Source of the DNA: Laguncularia racemosa
Lineage: Eukaryota > Streptophyta > Magnoliopsida > Myrtales > Combretaceae
Length of the DNA stretch: 64,000 nt
Reading direction: 5' to 3'
Assembly: GCA_037954665.1 (NCBI GenBank)
Contig: JBBMOL010000227.1
Span: forward strand, 744,001 to 808,000
The stretch's first letter is position 1, and every line of letters starts with the position of its first letter. The position numbers were made by a program, and so were the translations under genes. Below the pieces are notes generated by a model, which searched no databases, was not told where the DNA came from, and worked only from the letters and a program-made list of their open reading frames with translations. Positions 9,994 through 21,759 of the stretch are shown here, one piece after another.

Positions 9994-10415
9994 TGATGCA
10001 AACCCCGTCAACCCGTAACGAAACCTAACACTCGATTTGCTAATCTCACAACTATGGATCTATCAAGAACGATGAACACTACGACCATTTATCTATAAGT
10101 GAGACAAGAACCTTGGTATATGCAATAATGCCACAATCGGATTGTGAACCTTGGTATATGAGATAATGCCACAATCTTGAATCTGTGGTCTATAAGTGAG
10201 ATAAGAACCTTGGTATATGCTAATCTCACTCGGGCCAGCAACTTTCTTTAAATGGCTGGCAGTCTTCAACATTCTTGAAGTTGTCGGCCTTTAATTTCGT
10301 CCCCGACTTCTGTCTTTATGATCCGCACTTCGAATAGGCCTTTGCTCTTTGTTCCCAACTCCTTATCTTGTCCATGATCAACCTTGGACCACTCCTCCTA
10401 ATGTAGTCTTCATCG
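9994..10415 (-). repeat. 3' LTR of element B' (shortened)
   Basis: Its ends match the 5' LTR at 12172-12872 but it is 422 versus 701 bases, so an internal block is missing. Blocks with CACTTATAG and CCAAGGTTC recur near 10095, 10150 and 10200, showing local rearrangement. The pol frame of B' runs into it through the GNDEDYIRRSG codons. Confidence 0.78.
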
Positions 10416-11650
10416 TTCCCCTCTTCTTGAAAATGATTTGTCCTCAAATCGTCACCTGCATTAAAACGACTCAAATCAGTAATATTAAAAATAGCACTAG
10501 TTAGATACGTACTTAGCAATTCTAATTTGTAAATGTGATCATTGATGCACTCGAGGACTCGGAATGGACCCTCACCTCTTGGAAGCTGCTTTGATTGCTT
10601 TTGTACTGGGAATCGTTTTGGGCGTAGGCGTACCCAAACCTAATCTCGGGTTCCAAACATATTTGATGACGTCCTTTACTGATTCTTTTAGCACCTTGCT
10701 TCTTCTATTGCTCAATTTTGAGCTTGGCCTTTTCATGCACCTCAACAAATCTCTTTATTCCTGCACATAGAACATTCTTAACCTCACTAAGTCTCTCATT
10801 AGAATTTTTTTCCCACTCTATTTTTCCCTCATCACTCAATCTCTTTTCACTTTCCTTTGACTTAGACTCTCTCATTTTCTTCTGCAATGGAGCTCAATTT
10901 TTTTTTTTTTTTACTAACTCCCTTTTGTTCACTCTCTCTTGGTAGCCTCACTTGTTCCTTATAAAAATTTTCTTTTCTCTTAGCTTTTCTCTCAGCTTTT
11001 CTCTTTATTTTCTCACAAGCCTCATCTTCCTCCTCTTTTCCTTTTGTACTCTCACTCACTGTCTTTTTTTTACTCTCTTTCTTTTGACCACTCTCTTTTT
11101 TCAATTTCATCTGGTCCTAATAAACTTGCTTAAGGGTTAACGGCACAAGGGCAATTGGCCTTTGATTGTGCTCAAAGGAATACTTATTGGTAAATCTGTC
11201 ATGCTTAACCCTCCTATCAAACTGCCATGGTCGTCTAAGCAACAAGTGAGTAGCCTACATCAGAACTATGTCACATAAAATGTCATCTTCATATCTTCTA
11301 ATGCTAAAAGTAACTAGCACCTACTTGTCCACCCTTAATTCACCACTATCATTCAACCACTACAATTTATAAGGTCGATGATGCTCACTAGTGGAAAGTC
11401 TTAATTTCTCAACCATAGTTACACTTGCCACATTAGTACAACTCCCACCATCTATAATCACACTATACACCTTGTTCTGAACTAGGCATCTAGTATGAAA
11501 AATATTCTCCCTTTGCACCTCTTCCTCTTCTCTACCCTATACATTCCAAACTCTCCTGGCTACCAACAACTTCTCCTGAACAACAAACTCTTAGCCATCA
11601 ACATTTTTAGAAGACTTTCTATGAGACATATTGCTACACAAGACAATGTT
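10416..11650 (-). pseudogene. Element B' protease and pol C-terminal remnants
   Basis: On the minus strand, from about 11640 down, the frame reads an ATG-led short peptide, then HTRC-VQNKVYSVIIDGGSCTN (protease active site, about 11432-11460), the LLLRRPWQFDRR block near 11215-11240, a Lys/Glu-rich linker (11110-10862), then jumps to the integrase C-terminal HEKAKLKIEQ (about 10705-10735) and the pol tail with a SAIFNITDLSRFNAGDD block (10440-10510). RT, RNase H and the integrase core are deleted. Several stops and frame changes occur; it is not functional. Confidence 0.78.
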
Positions 11651-12157
11651 ATGAATAATAAAATGAAATATCTTAAATTCACTCGCTCACTTGTTTCACT
11701 TAAATCGCTCAACTATTCTCACCAATCCTTACCTACTAAAAAATTTCTCTTTTCGGTTCTTTTGGAACTAACAATCCAATCGGATTGTTCCTGTAGAAAT
11801 CCACCCAACTTTCCCAACAACGGTTTCTTAACACAACTTGACAAGATTTACAGAATGCAAAGAATTGCAATAAGGATCACCACAAACTATCAATCACAAT
11901 TGTTTTTTTTTTTTTATGTGAATTCCTTTTTCTTGCTTTTGCTTCTTCTCTCTTTTTTTTTTTTTAATACGAATTTCCTCTTTTTTTTTTTAATTTGAAG
12001 AAAGGAAGTGTGTACAATTCCTTTCAATACTAACAACAATCAAATTCAATCAACTTGCAACAATTCAGAATTCAAAGAACATTTTTTTTTATCTAAACCT
12101 TAGATCTAAGAACAGGTAATTGGAATAACAAGATAGGCGATCTTGACAAACTTGATT
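11651..12157 (-). other. Remaining leader of element B'
   Basis: AT-rich sequence with poly-T runs at 11901-11914, 11952-11966 and 11982-11991. No gag domain is recognisable on either strand, so gag was probably deleted. Confidence 0.5.
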
Positions 12158-12169
12158 ACTTTGATACCA
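12158..12169 (-). promoter_or_regulatory. Primer-binding site of element B'
   Basis: On the minus strand this reads TGGTATCAAAGT, two bases inside the LTR end at 12172. It is one base off the initiator-Met site over TGGTATCARAG. Confidence 0.72.
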
Positions 12170-12171
12170 AA

Positions 12172-12872
12172 TGATGTGAATCCCGCTAACCCGTGACGAA
12201 ACTCGACACTCGATTTGCTAATCTAACAACTATGGATCTATCAAGAATGATGGACATCGTGACCCTTTGTTTATAAGTGAGACAAGAACCTTAGTATATG
12301 CGATAATGCCACAATCAACAATAGAACAATCGATTGATAAGTTAAGGGATGAACGCCACAAATTCACAATCTGATAAGTTCAATTAGTTCTTCAAAGAAC
12401 TAAAGAGAAATCACTCTCAATTGATGAATAAACTTTGCCAAAAGATCCATATAAATGAATGTTTGACGACTATTTATAATCTCACAACAAAAGCACACAA
12501 AAACGTATAAAAACCCTAATTGCGACTAAGGAAAACATTATACGCTGGCAGCCTAAATTTGTCTAAAGCTGGCAACTTAGATTGCATGTTCAACCGGCCT
12601 TTATTGATTGTAAGTTGGCGACTTAGGCCAGTAGCTTACAAAGCTGGCCTTCAGTCCATTTCTACGCCGGTTCACTTAGGTTGGTGGCCTTCTTCAAAGC
12701 CGGCCATTTAGGTTGGCGGTCTTCAATAATCTTAAAGATGTCAGCCTTTGACTCCGTCCTTGACTTTCGTCTTCGTGATCCACACTTCAAATAAGCCTGT
12801 GCTCTTTGTTCCTAACTCCTTATCTTGTCCTTGATCATCTTTAGACCAATCCTCCTAATGTAATCTTCATCA
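12172..12872 (-). repeat. 5' LTR of element B'
   Basis: 701 bases. In element orientation it runs from TGATGAAGATTAC to GATTCACATCA. Its 3' part aligns with the LTR ending at 980, and the middle contains repeated GGCCGGC and GCTGGC motifs (12545-12720). Confidence 0.82.
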
Positions 12873-13325
12873 CTTGTATATACAAATCTTCATAAATGGA
12901 TTAAATCTGGAAACTCGAAGTAGATTATAATAATTTGAATTACATACTTATGTAGAAGTTATGGAGAAGGCAAGGGCAATAGAATATGCAGAAAAGAGAT
13001 TTCTAGAACGGCAAAGTGAGGTAGACAAGAGAACTTGTAGGATAGTTAAAGAACTAATGGTTGATATTAATAACAAAAGAAAAGACCAAATGGGACATTG
13101 GAATCCTAAACAAATGGATTGGTAATAAGAAAACCCTTTCGAGTGTATTGCTGGAAGTTTAATAATGAGCACTACCTAAGGAATTGTCCATAGCTAAAAG
13201 GAAAGTGCTCTTATTGTGGAAAAGCTCGACATAAGGAAAAATAATGTTTCAAAAGAAGGAGTGCCATGATCTGTTGTAATTGCGGGAATAATGGACATGA
13301 TAGTGCCATATGCTATCGGAAGTAA
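12873..13325 (+). pseudogene. Element G gag, second part with two zinc knuckles
   Basis: It continues the gag broken at 9993: KARAIEYAEKRFLERQ (about 12969-13015), then two CCHC knuckles in one frame, CSYCGKARHKEK-stop-C (13206-13247) and CCNCGNNGHDSAIC (13272-13313). Pol does not follow; within 140 bases the sequence reaches the polypurine tract and LTR, so the whole of pol is deleted. Confidence 0.78.
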
Positions 13326-13450
13326 AGTATCTAAAGATTGCTTAGTTAATTCCATAATATAAGTTAAGCTAATATATAGATTGTTGTAATTTGAGAATAA
13401 TGTAAGGACTTATTAAGTATATATTTAAGTTTTGAGGATGAAACTTCTTT
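13326..13450 (+). other. Deletion junction between gag and 3' end of element G
   Basis: AT-rich bases containing the TTTTGAGGATGAAACTT block that commonly precedes the polypurine tract in chromoviruses. No protease or RT sequence is present. Confidence 0.5.
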
Positions 13451-15500
13451 GAAGGGGGAGAAAAATGTGAAACCTTAAAAAAGTAGGTCATTTCTAATGA
13501 TAAAATCAATTATGATAATTGTTTTAGATTTTAATAAAGTAGAAAAATAGTACCTTAAAATTTTTAATATTAAGACTCAAATAATTACAATTTCTATCTA
13601 TATTTTACAATTAAGCCTTAAATATTATTGATTAAGTAAAGTTAATCTTCAAACTTTATGTAACAAAAGTTACATTTAGTCTATTTAAGATTCTTTTAAA
13701 TATCTATATAGAATTTTTCTTCTTTTAAGAGATGTAAACAATTAGCTTGTCTGAGGAGCTTTTCTAACTAACTTCCCAAGAAAGCTACTTTAAAGTTAAT
13801 TTCTTAAAGAAGACTATTTCACTAACTTCTTAAGGAAGCTCACTTGATCAACTTCTCAAGTATGACATCAAAAGAAACTTAGCTAAGAAGTATACTAAGT
13901 TAACTTCTCAAGGAAGTCATCTTGATAAACATGATGACAAAGTTTCACATAGCTTTTCATGGAAAACCACCAAATCAACCTCTCAATAAAACTACTCATC
14001 TCGCAAAAACCTTTGCGATTAATTAGTCTCCAAATTTAGAAAATCTTATCTTGAGATGATCAAATAAAATTAGGATATTAGAGTTGACTAGGGTCTACCA
14101 ATACAAAAACCCAAGTTGACCAAAGTAAACTCTTAAGTTAACTTAAGACCTCTTGAGTAATGATGTAAGCTAACTTGCCCACAAAACCACATAGATCCAA
14201 CTAATCTCAAACTCATGAGATGAATCTTAGTAATCTAAGTATGCAAATCAAAGTTAAATCCCACAAGAAAACCAAAATTTCTACCAGTTACTATCGATTC
14301 CTTTCACTTCTATTCAATCATAAATCAAGCTACTAAGATGATAGCAAGATATTTATTCTAACTAGAATATCTTATGGAAAATAAAAATAAGTATGAATAC
14401 CTGATAGATTTGACCTAAAAATCAAAGTCAAAGATAAAATATTTTAGTCCAAATGTCATCTATAATTCTTAAGAATCTTTGTAGGTAGTATTTTTAGAAA
14501 TCCTATTAGATAAGGTAATATACCTATAATTTAGCTCCAAATAACTTAAGCAAGGTCTAGGAGCTAGAGAAGACTCAAAATTTATAAGTTGGCCTAGTCA
14601 AATTAAAAGTTGACTTGAGTCAACTAACTTTACCTGACTCATTAACTTAAGTCTTCCATTCAACATCCTCGAGAAGACTTGAGTAGACTTAAGACATTAG
14701 AGCTAAGAGTTAGGTTGACTTAGGAAAAACGTGGTAAATAAGACACCAAGCATTCATATGATACTCTTTTCCGATGAAATTAATGAGTTTAACTTAACAA
14801 AATTTCGGTTGAAAATCGTCAACTATACTAATTTTCACTAAACTCATTACTTAAGTATTCAATCTTATTCTCGATATTTTAACTAGTAGACTAAATTCAA
14901 AATTTGTCAAATTTCATCTATAGGACCAGTATTTAGCCCTAAATATTCCTTAAATATTAAATTTAAAAGCCCAAACTCAGTTGACTAAAGTCTTCTCCAA
15001 TTTGACGTAAGTCGACTCACGATAAGCAATTATACAACTTAAGAAGACTTGCCTTAACTTGAGTTATTTATTTTCCAAATCCATCCTATCTTATTCTAAT
15101 CATAAGGATTAGTATCCTAAAACATAGATCAGCAAAAATAAACATGAATTAGTAACAAACCCAATTGAAAAACTAAATCAAAATCGAAAGTTTCTTAAAC
15201 CTTACCCTAAAGCCTAGTAAGTGGTTAGGCTTAAAACCACCCTCAAATCTTAATCTATTTTAACCAAAATTTTTCTAATTCAATGTTACATCTTGAATTA
15301 CCCAATAACACACAAAATACAAGGAATTATACCAAAAAAAAAAAAAACCCAGTTCCAATCCCTCTAGATGGCATCTCTTCCATGTGAAATTTCAACATGT
15401 AATCTTTGAAAGATCAACACCTTATCCTATCTTATCTTATGGAAAATGACATTATAATCAAACCCTATCTTGACTTACCTTTTTGGAAAAATTTCCACAA
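13451..15500 (+). repeat. Polypurine tract and LTR of element G (copy G1)
   Basis: GAAGGGGGAGAAAAA (13451-13465) is followed by TGTGAAACC, the expected start of a gypsy LTR. Bases 14600-15350 align with 24750-25109 and 33133-33480 (shared AACTTAAGTCTTCCA, GACCAGTA and ATAAGGATTA blocks) and, inverted, with 36560-37160. It contains many short GTTGACTTAAGTC-type repeats. The 3' end of this LTR was not located. Confidence 0.65.
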
Positions 15501-18436
15501 GAAAAGTAATGAAAAAAATCCTAAGAAGCCAACTTGCTCTACTCCTTCTTCAAGATGCCATTCACATGGACAACTTCTACACTAAGCTTTGAAAATTCAA
15601 CCTGTATCTTATCTTATCAAGACCAAACTTATTCCACTAGATCTTATCTCAATCCTATCCTATTTGTACTATCATTTATGGTGAGAAATGATTATTTAAT
15701 TCGAATCTTGCAACCTTTTACTTACAAAGTAGTTTTCATATTGCGGGTGCACATGTGATATGGCAACTTTGAAGAAATTTTACTAGGCAACCTATAGGGT
15801 CGTTTCATCTACTATGTAGGTATATTAACATGTTGGATTAGCTTGTGATGATATAGCTTTGTACACATTATTGAAGTCTTGGAGACAACAATAGCTATTA
15901 TTCTAAGATTTCATAGCATAAACAATAAGGATACTCATGATGGGGTATCCGATGGGATGTGTCATTAGGTTTATTTTAGTATAAATGACATATTGAAATG
16001 ATTTGCATCTTTAAGTAGTTATATTTTTATCAATTTATGTGTCACATGTTAAAATTTTAATTATCCAATTAACATGATGAATGCACATTCTTTGATATAT
16101 ATTGATGACTAATCATGTTTGTGGGTTTGATGTGCTTGATTAACATATTGACATGTCTAGCATATTTGATGGTGCTAGTTTTTGTAAAAGTCATATGCAT
16201 CATAGCTTCATGAAGAGTATATTTTTTGAAATTTGCATTACAACTTTTTTTTTTTTTTTTACAAATTGCATTTTTGTTGCATGTTTTTCAATAAGGATCA
16301 TTTTTTCAAATAATAATAATAAATAAATAAAGCGTTTTTCAAAAAAAAAAAAACTTTTTTCACAAAAGAGGCATATTTTTCCTTAAAATTGCATTTTTTA
16401 AAAATAAAAATCGTAAAATGGCATTTTTTAAATAAAATTGAATTTTTTCTTCTTTAAAGAAAAAAAAATTAATTAGGCATTTTAGGGATTTTTATTTCAT
16501 CATAAAAAATTATATTGTCACTTGGTATTTTTATGAAAAAGAATTAATTTGCATTTTTCCAAAGTTAAGTTTTTTAGGACTTTTTAAAAAATGACAAAAA
16601 AAAATTCATAGAATAAATAAATTACAGGTTTGATTTTGAATAGCGAATATGTAGGCACTTATGAGCGATTGATTAAAAAAAATTCTCCTAAAAAGTAAAA
16701 ATTTAAAAATTAAGAAATTTTCTTTATTTGTTTACTTTTAATTTTTATTTGCAATATTTACTTTTGGAAAATTAAAAAAAAAAGAGAAAGGAATTTTAAT
16801 AAAAGCCTTTTAATTATTATTTGTGGAAAAGTTTAAGGGGTAAAGGGCCTTAATAGGTTTGTCCTTGAATTTAGTTTTTTTTTTTAATTATTTTTATAAA
16901 TTTTCCTTTAAAAAAAACTTCATAGGCTTATTGCTAAAATCAAGGTTATTCTATCCAAATTGACCATAATTTCACATTTTTCTAACTTCGATTGTTGGCG
17001 ATTCCTAATTTAGAACATTTTCTTATAAACTTTGCCTTTTCTTAATTCACGTTCAATGACTTGTATTAGGTGGGTTGGACTTAATATAAGTGTAATTAAG
17101 GAAAAATGAGAAACTTTAGGGCTTGACACTAATTGAGTGATTATGAGTGGACCTTGGGTTGTTCCCTGGTACTTGGTGGATTTTGAGTAAATAATTTGAG
17201 CGTCACTTAGCTTCTTAGCCGAGCCTATGATTCTATATGATGTAAAACCATATTTATAAACTAAGCTAATCAAAATATGGCTTGTAGGTCATTTTATGCA
17301 AATCGAGCTTCAAATGTGATCCATAGGTCCTTTTCATAAACTAAGCTTTTTTAAAATGACTATTAGGTTCTTTAGTCAAAATTGGACTTTTTGAAAATAT
17401 GGCCCTTAGGTCGTTTTTTGTCTAATGTCATGAATGCACATGATGCAATCAATAGTAATCGAACATAGAAATGAAGGCATGATTGTAATTCGATAATTCA
17501 ACCATCCGGTCATTTGTATCGAATACACATGTGATGGTAAATACTATTAACAAGCTATGTCTTCTATTCAAGGGTATGCTCACAATATATATAATTATCA
17601 ATCCTTTGTAAATTCTAAACAATTAGGCACATGCTCAGCGAGCATATTCTATAACAAGTTAATTAAATAAACCACTCCTTATTGCATATCCAACATACCT
17701 TTCTTATGTTAACTATTATCCACTAACAAAGATTACAAAAAAGAGTGCTTAAATATGCAAATACTAATCATCATATCGCTAAACACATATCAAGCAATGT
17801 TATTAAGCAATCATATCACTATATAATGCAATTTACTTAACTAAAGTCACAGTGGCTCTACAAGTATATGAGTGATGTTTTATGATCACTATGCATAACA
17901 TAGAAATATATGGGATGCTCACATGAAATGTCATGCACACTTGATAAGATTCTTAGGGCTTCCTAACTCCAGCGTCCACTGATACTAACCTCAAGGCCAT
18001 CTATGATGTATAAAAGAATCCTTGAATTACTTTAAATCTCCAACTCAAACTTTATTGAAAATACTAAGTTTTGACTACTATAACTTTTCCATTTTTATCA
18101 GAATTATATGTTCTTTATATTGTTGTGATTGTTGCTCCAAAGGCTCTTGAAATATCATAAGTTTTAAGATTGACCAAGATTTAAATTTATCAAAATGCCC
18201 TTAAGTTCATTGATTAGCTCTAAGATTATTGTAAACTTTGAATTTGAGCTAAAATACTGCAAACAACCAAATAATCATCAAAATTTTCATATTTTTATAA
18301 TTGATTAAAAACCTGCATGACATTGACACATCATATCTAAATCATATAATTAACACTTAATCTTTCAATCAACCATTTAAACACCTAAATATCCTTAATA
18401 CACCAAATAACAGCTAAATATGTAATAAATACTAAA
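15501..18436 (+). other. AT-rich intergenic DNA, possibly the rest of LTR G1
   Basis: No convincing coding sequence on either strand. Bases 16200-16900 are rich in A and T runs, with repeated GCATTTTT motifs. Bases 17280-17410 hold degenerate repeats around AGGTC(C/A)TTTT. The origin of this stretch is unresolved. Confidence 0.4.
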
Positions 18437-18570
18437 TGAACTTAAATAATTCCCCCAAAATTTATACAATTCTATAAAATATGTATATTATATTTGCATG
18501 TAATGAACTTAAATAATTCCCCCAAAATTTATACAATTCTATAAAATATGTATATTATATTTGCATGTTA
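18437..18570. repeat. Tandem duplication of a 67-bp unit
   Basis: Two adjacent, almost identical units start TGAACTTAAATAATTCCCCC at 18437 and 18504 and end TTTGCATGT(A/T)A. Near identity implies a recent duplication. Confidence 0.9.
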
Positions 18571-18769
18571 TAGAAATCAATTTCCCCCATTTACACATTT
18601 TACTAAATTACTCTTAAAATCCTTAACTTAGCTTAAATGGGCAAAATAATTACTTTTTGTGTGAAAAATTGTAACAAAAATTATATTCATCATCTTTGGA
18701 CTTCCACGAATAACATAAGTTTTATAAGGTTCTAAAAAGTGGTAGGTTTGAGGGAAACAAGATAATAAA

Positions 18770-19122
18770 TAGGGAAAAATGCAAATAACCCCCTTGAACT
18801 ATGAATTAGGTGTGAATATGCCCCATAAATTTTCAAATAATGAAAATAACCTCTCTAAACTTTGATAAATTGGCAAATACCCAAAAAACTTTATAATTAA
18901 CCTTTCTAAACATTGATCTTGAAATACTCTTTCGAACTTTTCAAAATATATCTTAACACCCCATAAACTTTGAATTCAGTGTACGTTTTTGAACTAAAAA
19001 AGTAGGTATATTTCATGTTGTTAATTTATCAAAGTTTAAGGAGATTTTTTACTACATTTGAAAGTTTAAAGGATATATCCACCTAGGTTTAAGTTTAGGG
19101 GAGTTATTTGCAATTTTCCCTA
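18770..19122. mobile_element. MITE with about 110-bp terminal inverted repeats
   Basis: It begins TAGGGAAAAATGCAAATAAC and ends with the inverse GTTATTTGCAATTTTCCCTA. The arms stay similar for over 100 bases (CTAAACTTTGATAAATT also inverts). At 353 bases with no coding capacity it fits a Mutator-like or foldback MITE. No clear target duplication is visible. Confidence 0.7.
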
Positions 19123-19793
19123 TTAAATATTTAACAAATCTTGTTTTAAAAGAAACGTTATATTCATAAACTATATGCTTGCAGCAGTGTGTGTACCAAA
19201 AAATGAAGTAGAAACAACATCATTTAGGTTTTTGGAAAATTAGTTCAATTATCACTCAAAACAGGGATTAATTAAGGAACATGTATTTTGACCATTCAAA
19301 TTAAAAATATAAAAATACCATGTGAAAGCACACAGAAAAATATCCAAAATACCAATCATTACTAAATTCTAAAAATGTATGATATTAAAAATCATTTTAA
19401 GAAATATCGAGTGGAAACAAGAACCTTTGGTTGCTAGAGCTTCATCTACTAACAATCGGTAGTAGCTCGGATGGCCTCAAGGGGCTACACTCCTTGTGAT
19501 GGTGGGGGTGTTGCAATAGTAGTTATAAGGGAAGGGGTTTGAATATATGGGGTTAGCTAGGCTTAGTTATGGTTTTGCATGATCTCAGTATTTTACTAAT
19601 TTGGGTCACTTGTAGAGGTGTTGAAAGATAAGATTAGACACTGGAAGTCAACTAAGACTCTTGTTTAAGACTTAGAAGTGCTTGGGTTGCCATGGGAGTG
19701 AAGTGGGATGTAGAGATTGGATGAGATATTTGGGTTGGGTTTTGTAGAATTTCTTTTGATTTTTCCACGATTTGAGGAATTTGATGATATAGT
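19123..19793. other. Intergenic DNA, no gene seen
   Basis: AT-rich sequence without a supported reading frame or recognised element. Confidence 0.4.
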
Positions 19794-20025
19794 GATAGTG
19801 ATGTCACTCTATGTGGCTTAGGGAAGCATTGGATTGCAAAGACAAATAAGAGGGGGGAGGGAAGTTGGGCTTTAGCCTAGGTTTTAAATAAATTGGAATG
19901 GGTTTAGGTGATAGTGATGTCACTCTATGTGGCTTGGGGAAGTGTTGGATTGTAAAGATAAAAAAGACGGGGGAAGTTGGACTTTAGCCTAGGTTTTAAA
20001 TCAATTGGAATGGGTTTGGTCAATT
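19794..20025. repeat. Tandem duplication of a 116-bp unit
   Basis: GATAGTGATGTCACTC opens units at 19794 and 19910; each continues through TATGTGGCTT and TTTAGCCTAGGTTTTAAAT. The units differ by a few substitutions and a small indel. Confidence 0.85.
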
Positions 20026-20934
20026 TGTAATGGGCTTAGTTCATTAGAAATGGACCAAATTACTAAACTTGTGTATTTATTTGAATAAAATTTTTTACAC
20101 TTCAAATTTTGCAAGACGTTTTTTGGAGTTATTTTGTTTAACTTTTTGAACTTCATCATAAAGTTTAAATGAAAACCGAGACTATTTTTCTAAGGCTGTA
20201 AATTTAGTGATTTGAGAAAAATTGGGGTATTACAAATTTGCTATTTGACTTTGATGGAGATAGATTTTAGGAGGGGGCTTAATGTAGTAGCATCAAGTGT
20301 AAAAAATATTTGAATGATAGCTAAAAGTCCTTGAATGAGAGATATGAGAAGAAATTTATATTGCAAAACAATTGATAGTAGCCTTTAAATTATAATCTTT
20401 ATTGATGAATGAAATGAATTGGACTTGTAGAATTCATAAAAGGTTTATGATTTTGAGAACCATAAGAGAACTTGGTAAATACTTATACCTACTGAGAAAG
20501 GTCAAAACTGAGTCTTAATATACCTTATTCTAAATTAAATTGACTAATTCAAAACACTCTAAAACTTATCAATTTAGATCTAATTTTTGGATTTTGTTAT
20601 TAGCCCAAATAATTAGCTTTTATAGATATATCAATATATTGTGCAAATTTTGCCAATAACTTAAATGATCTCTTTTCATTTTATTATAAAGTCACTTGCA
20701 AAAAATATTTATATGGGATTTTCATAAATCTACGGAATTCATTCTCTTCCTTAGGCTGTAGTTCTATTTATGTATTATGTTATATCAATTAATAAATTAT
20801 TACATTATTAATACAAGATTGGAAATTGTTGGAGGTAGTCATGATTTTTGTCTCATTGTTGATTGACATGCTTTAGGCCTAGGATATGCATAGAGGATCT
20901 TATTTTGAATGAATAATTGTTATTCGTAGTTTTA
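20026..20934. other. Intergenic DNA with an LTR-end-like motif
   Basis: GGGGTATTACA at 20224-20234 resembles the 3' end of a plant LTR, but no matching start was identified. The rest is AT-rich, with no gene seen. Confidence 0.35.
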
Positions 20935-21231
20935 CACCGTGTTTGGTTTGGTAGAAATGAAATGAAGAGAAATAGATGAAAAAAAAGTGAAAATTTTGTA
21001 TTTGATAAGTTGAGATAAAATATAAATCCAAGGAAATGGTGGAAATTTTTTTTTCAAATTTGGAGAAAAAATAGTGAGAATAGGTGGAAATTGTCTGAAA
21101 TTACGAAAACACTCCCACTATTTAAGTTTACTAAATAAAAATAAGGGCAGTATAATCCATATAACAACTCATTTTCTTTATATAATTAAAAACCAAATAT
21201 TTTCGTTCCTAAAACATTTGCCAAACACAGC
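20935..21231. mobile_element. Possible small inverted-repeat element upstream of MYB
   Basis: CACCGTGTTTGGTTTGG at 20935 is mirrored by CCAAACACAGC at 21221-21231 (9 of 11 matching). GTGTTTGG ends are frequent in non-autonomous plant DNA transposons. Inverted homology further inside is weak and no target duplication is evident. Confidence 0.4.
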
Positions 21232-21759
21232 ATTCATACTGTTTAGTTACCAACCCCACAGTCCCCACCCCACCCACGGGGGGCCACACACACAAACACA
21301 AACAGAGAGAGAGCCATTTATTATTGAAGGGCCAACGAACTTTCAAATATAGTCACGGGAAGTACGAGGATGTTTCAGCTGGGTGGTGATAAGCTAACCA
21401 ACTTTCCCGTACCGTGGAGCTGAATTTTAAGTATTCAAAGAAATAATACAGCTGAGCAGAGAAGGGCAGTCTTCGTAGCCGAGCCGTAGGGGAGAAGAGA
21501 GAGAAGGGTAGGAGATGGAGATCCTCGACAGCATATAATTAATTTGATCATTGTTCTCTCAACTTCAATTTCACACAATTTTATCATTAGTTTGAATGTA
21601 TTCCAAACTACAAATATTACAATGCAAAAAGTTTTTTTCTTTCTTTCTTTCTTTCTTTTATTTCCCCCCTCATTTTAACTTCTGAATCAGGGTGAGAGAG
21701 AGAGGGGGGGGGGGGGGGGGGGGGGAAGAAGAAGAAGAAGTGGTAGTAGTGATAAGAAA
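21232..21759 (+). promoter_or_regulatory. Proximal upstream region and probable 5' UTR of the MYB gene
   Basis: About 530 bases with no competing gene. It contains CACACACA/GAGAGA tracts (21286-21313), a (TTTC)n tract (21632-21659), a (GA)n run, 22 consecutive G (21704-21725) and (GAA)n to 21741, ending 19 bases before the ATG. Pyrimidine and GA microsatellites are usual in plant 5' UTRs. The transcription start could not be placed. Confidence 0.5.

Larger units (their letters stand above)
9994..12872 (-). mobile_element. Element B': minus-strand deleted gypsy element inserted in gag of G
   Basis: The LTRs at 12172-12872 (5') and 9994-10415 (3') begin TGATGAAGA and end GCATCA or CACATCA in element orientation. 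Flanks are CTTAT (9989-9993) and CTTGT (12873-12877), a five-base target duplication with one change. The interior keeps protease and the pol C-terminus and has lost most of gag and all of RT-RNaseH-integrase. The G gag homology on both sides proves insertion. Confidence 0.83.

Noticed and set aside
10705..10945. Overlapping frames on both strands suggesting a small gene
   Set aside because: Falls in the integrase C-terminal remnant of B'; the plus-strand frame is the complement.
10862..11110. Lys/Glu-rich minus-strand frame as a coiled-coil protein
   Set aside because: It is the charged linker between protease and RT of a gypsy polyprotein; element A has the equivalent at 6850-7010.
11495..11998. 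167-codon plus-strand open frame
   Set aside because: Antisense to the protease and leader of element B', with poly-T encoded Phe/Leu runs; an opposite-strand shadow.
13451..20234. A single 6.8-kb LTR from TGTGAAACC to GGGGTATTACA
   Set aside because: Too long for usual LTRs, contains a MITE and duplications, and no second copy confirms the right end.
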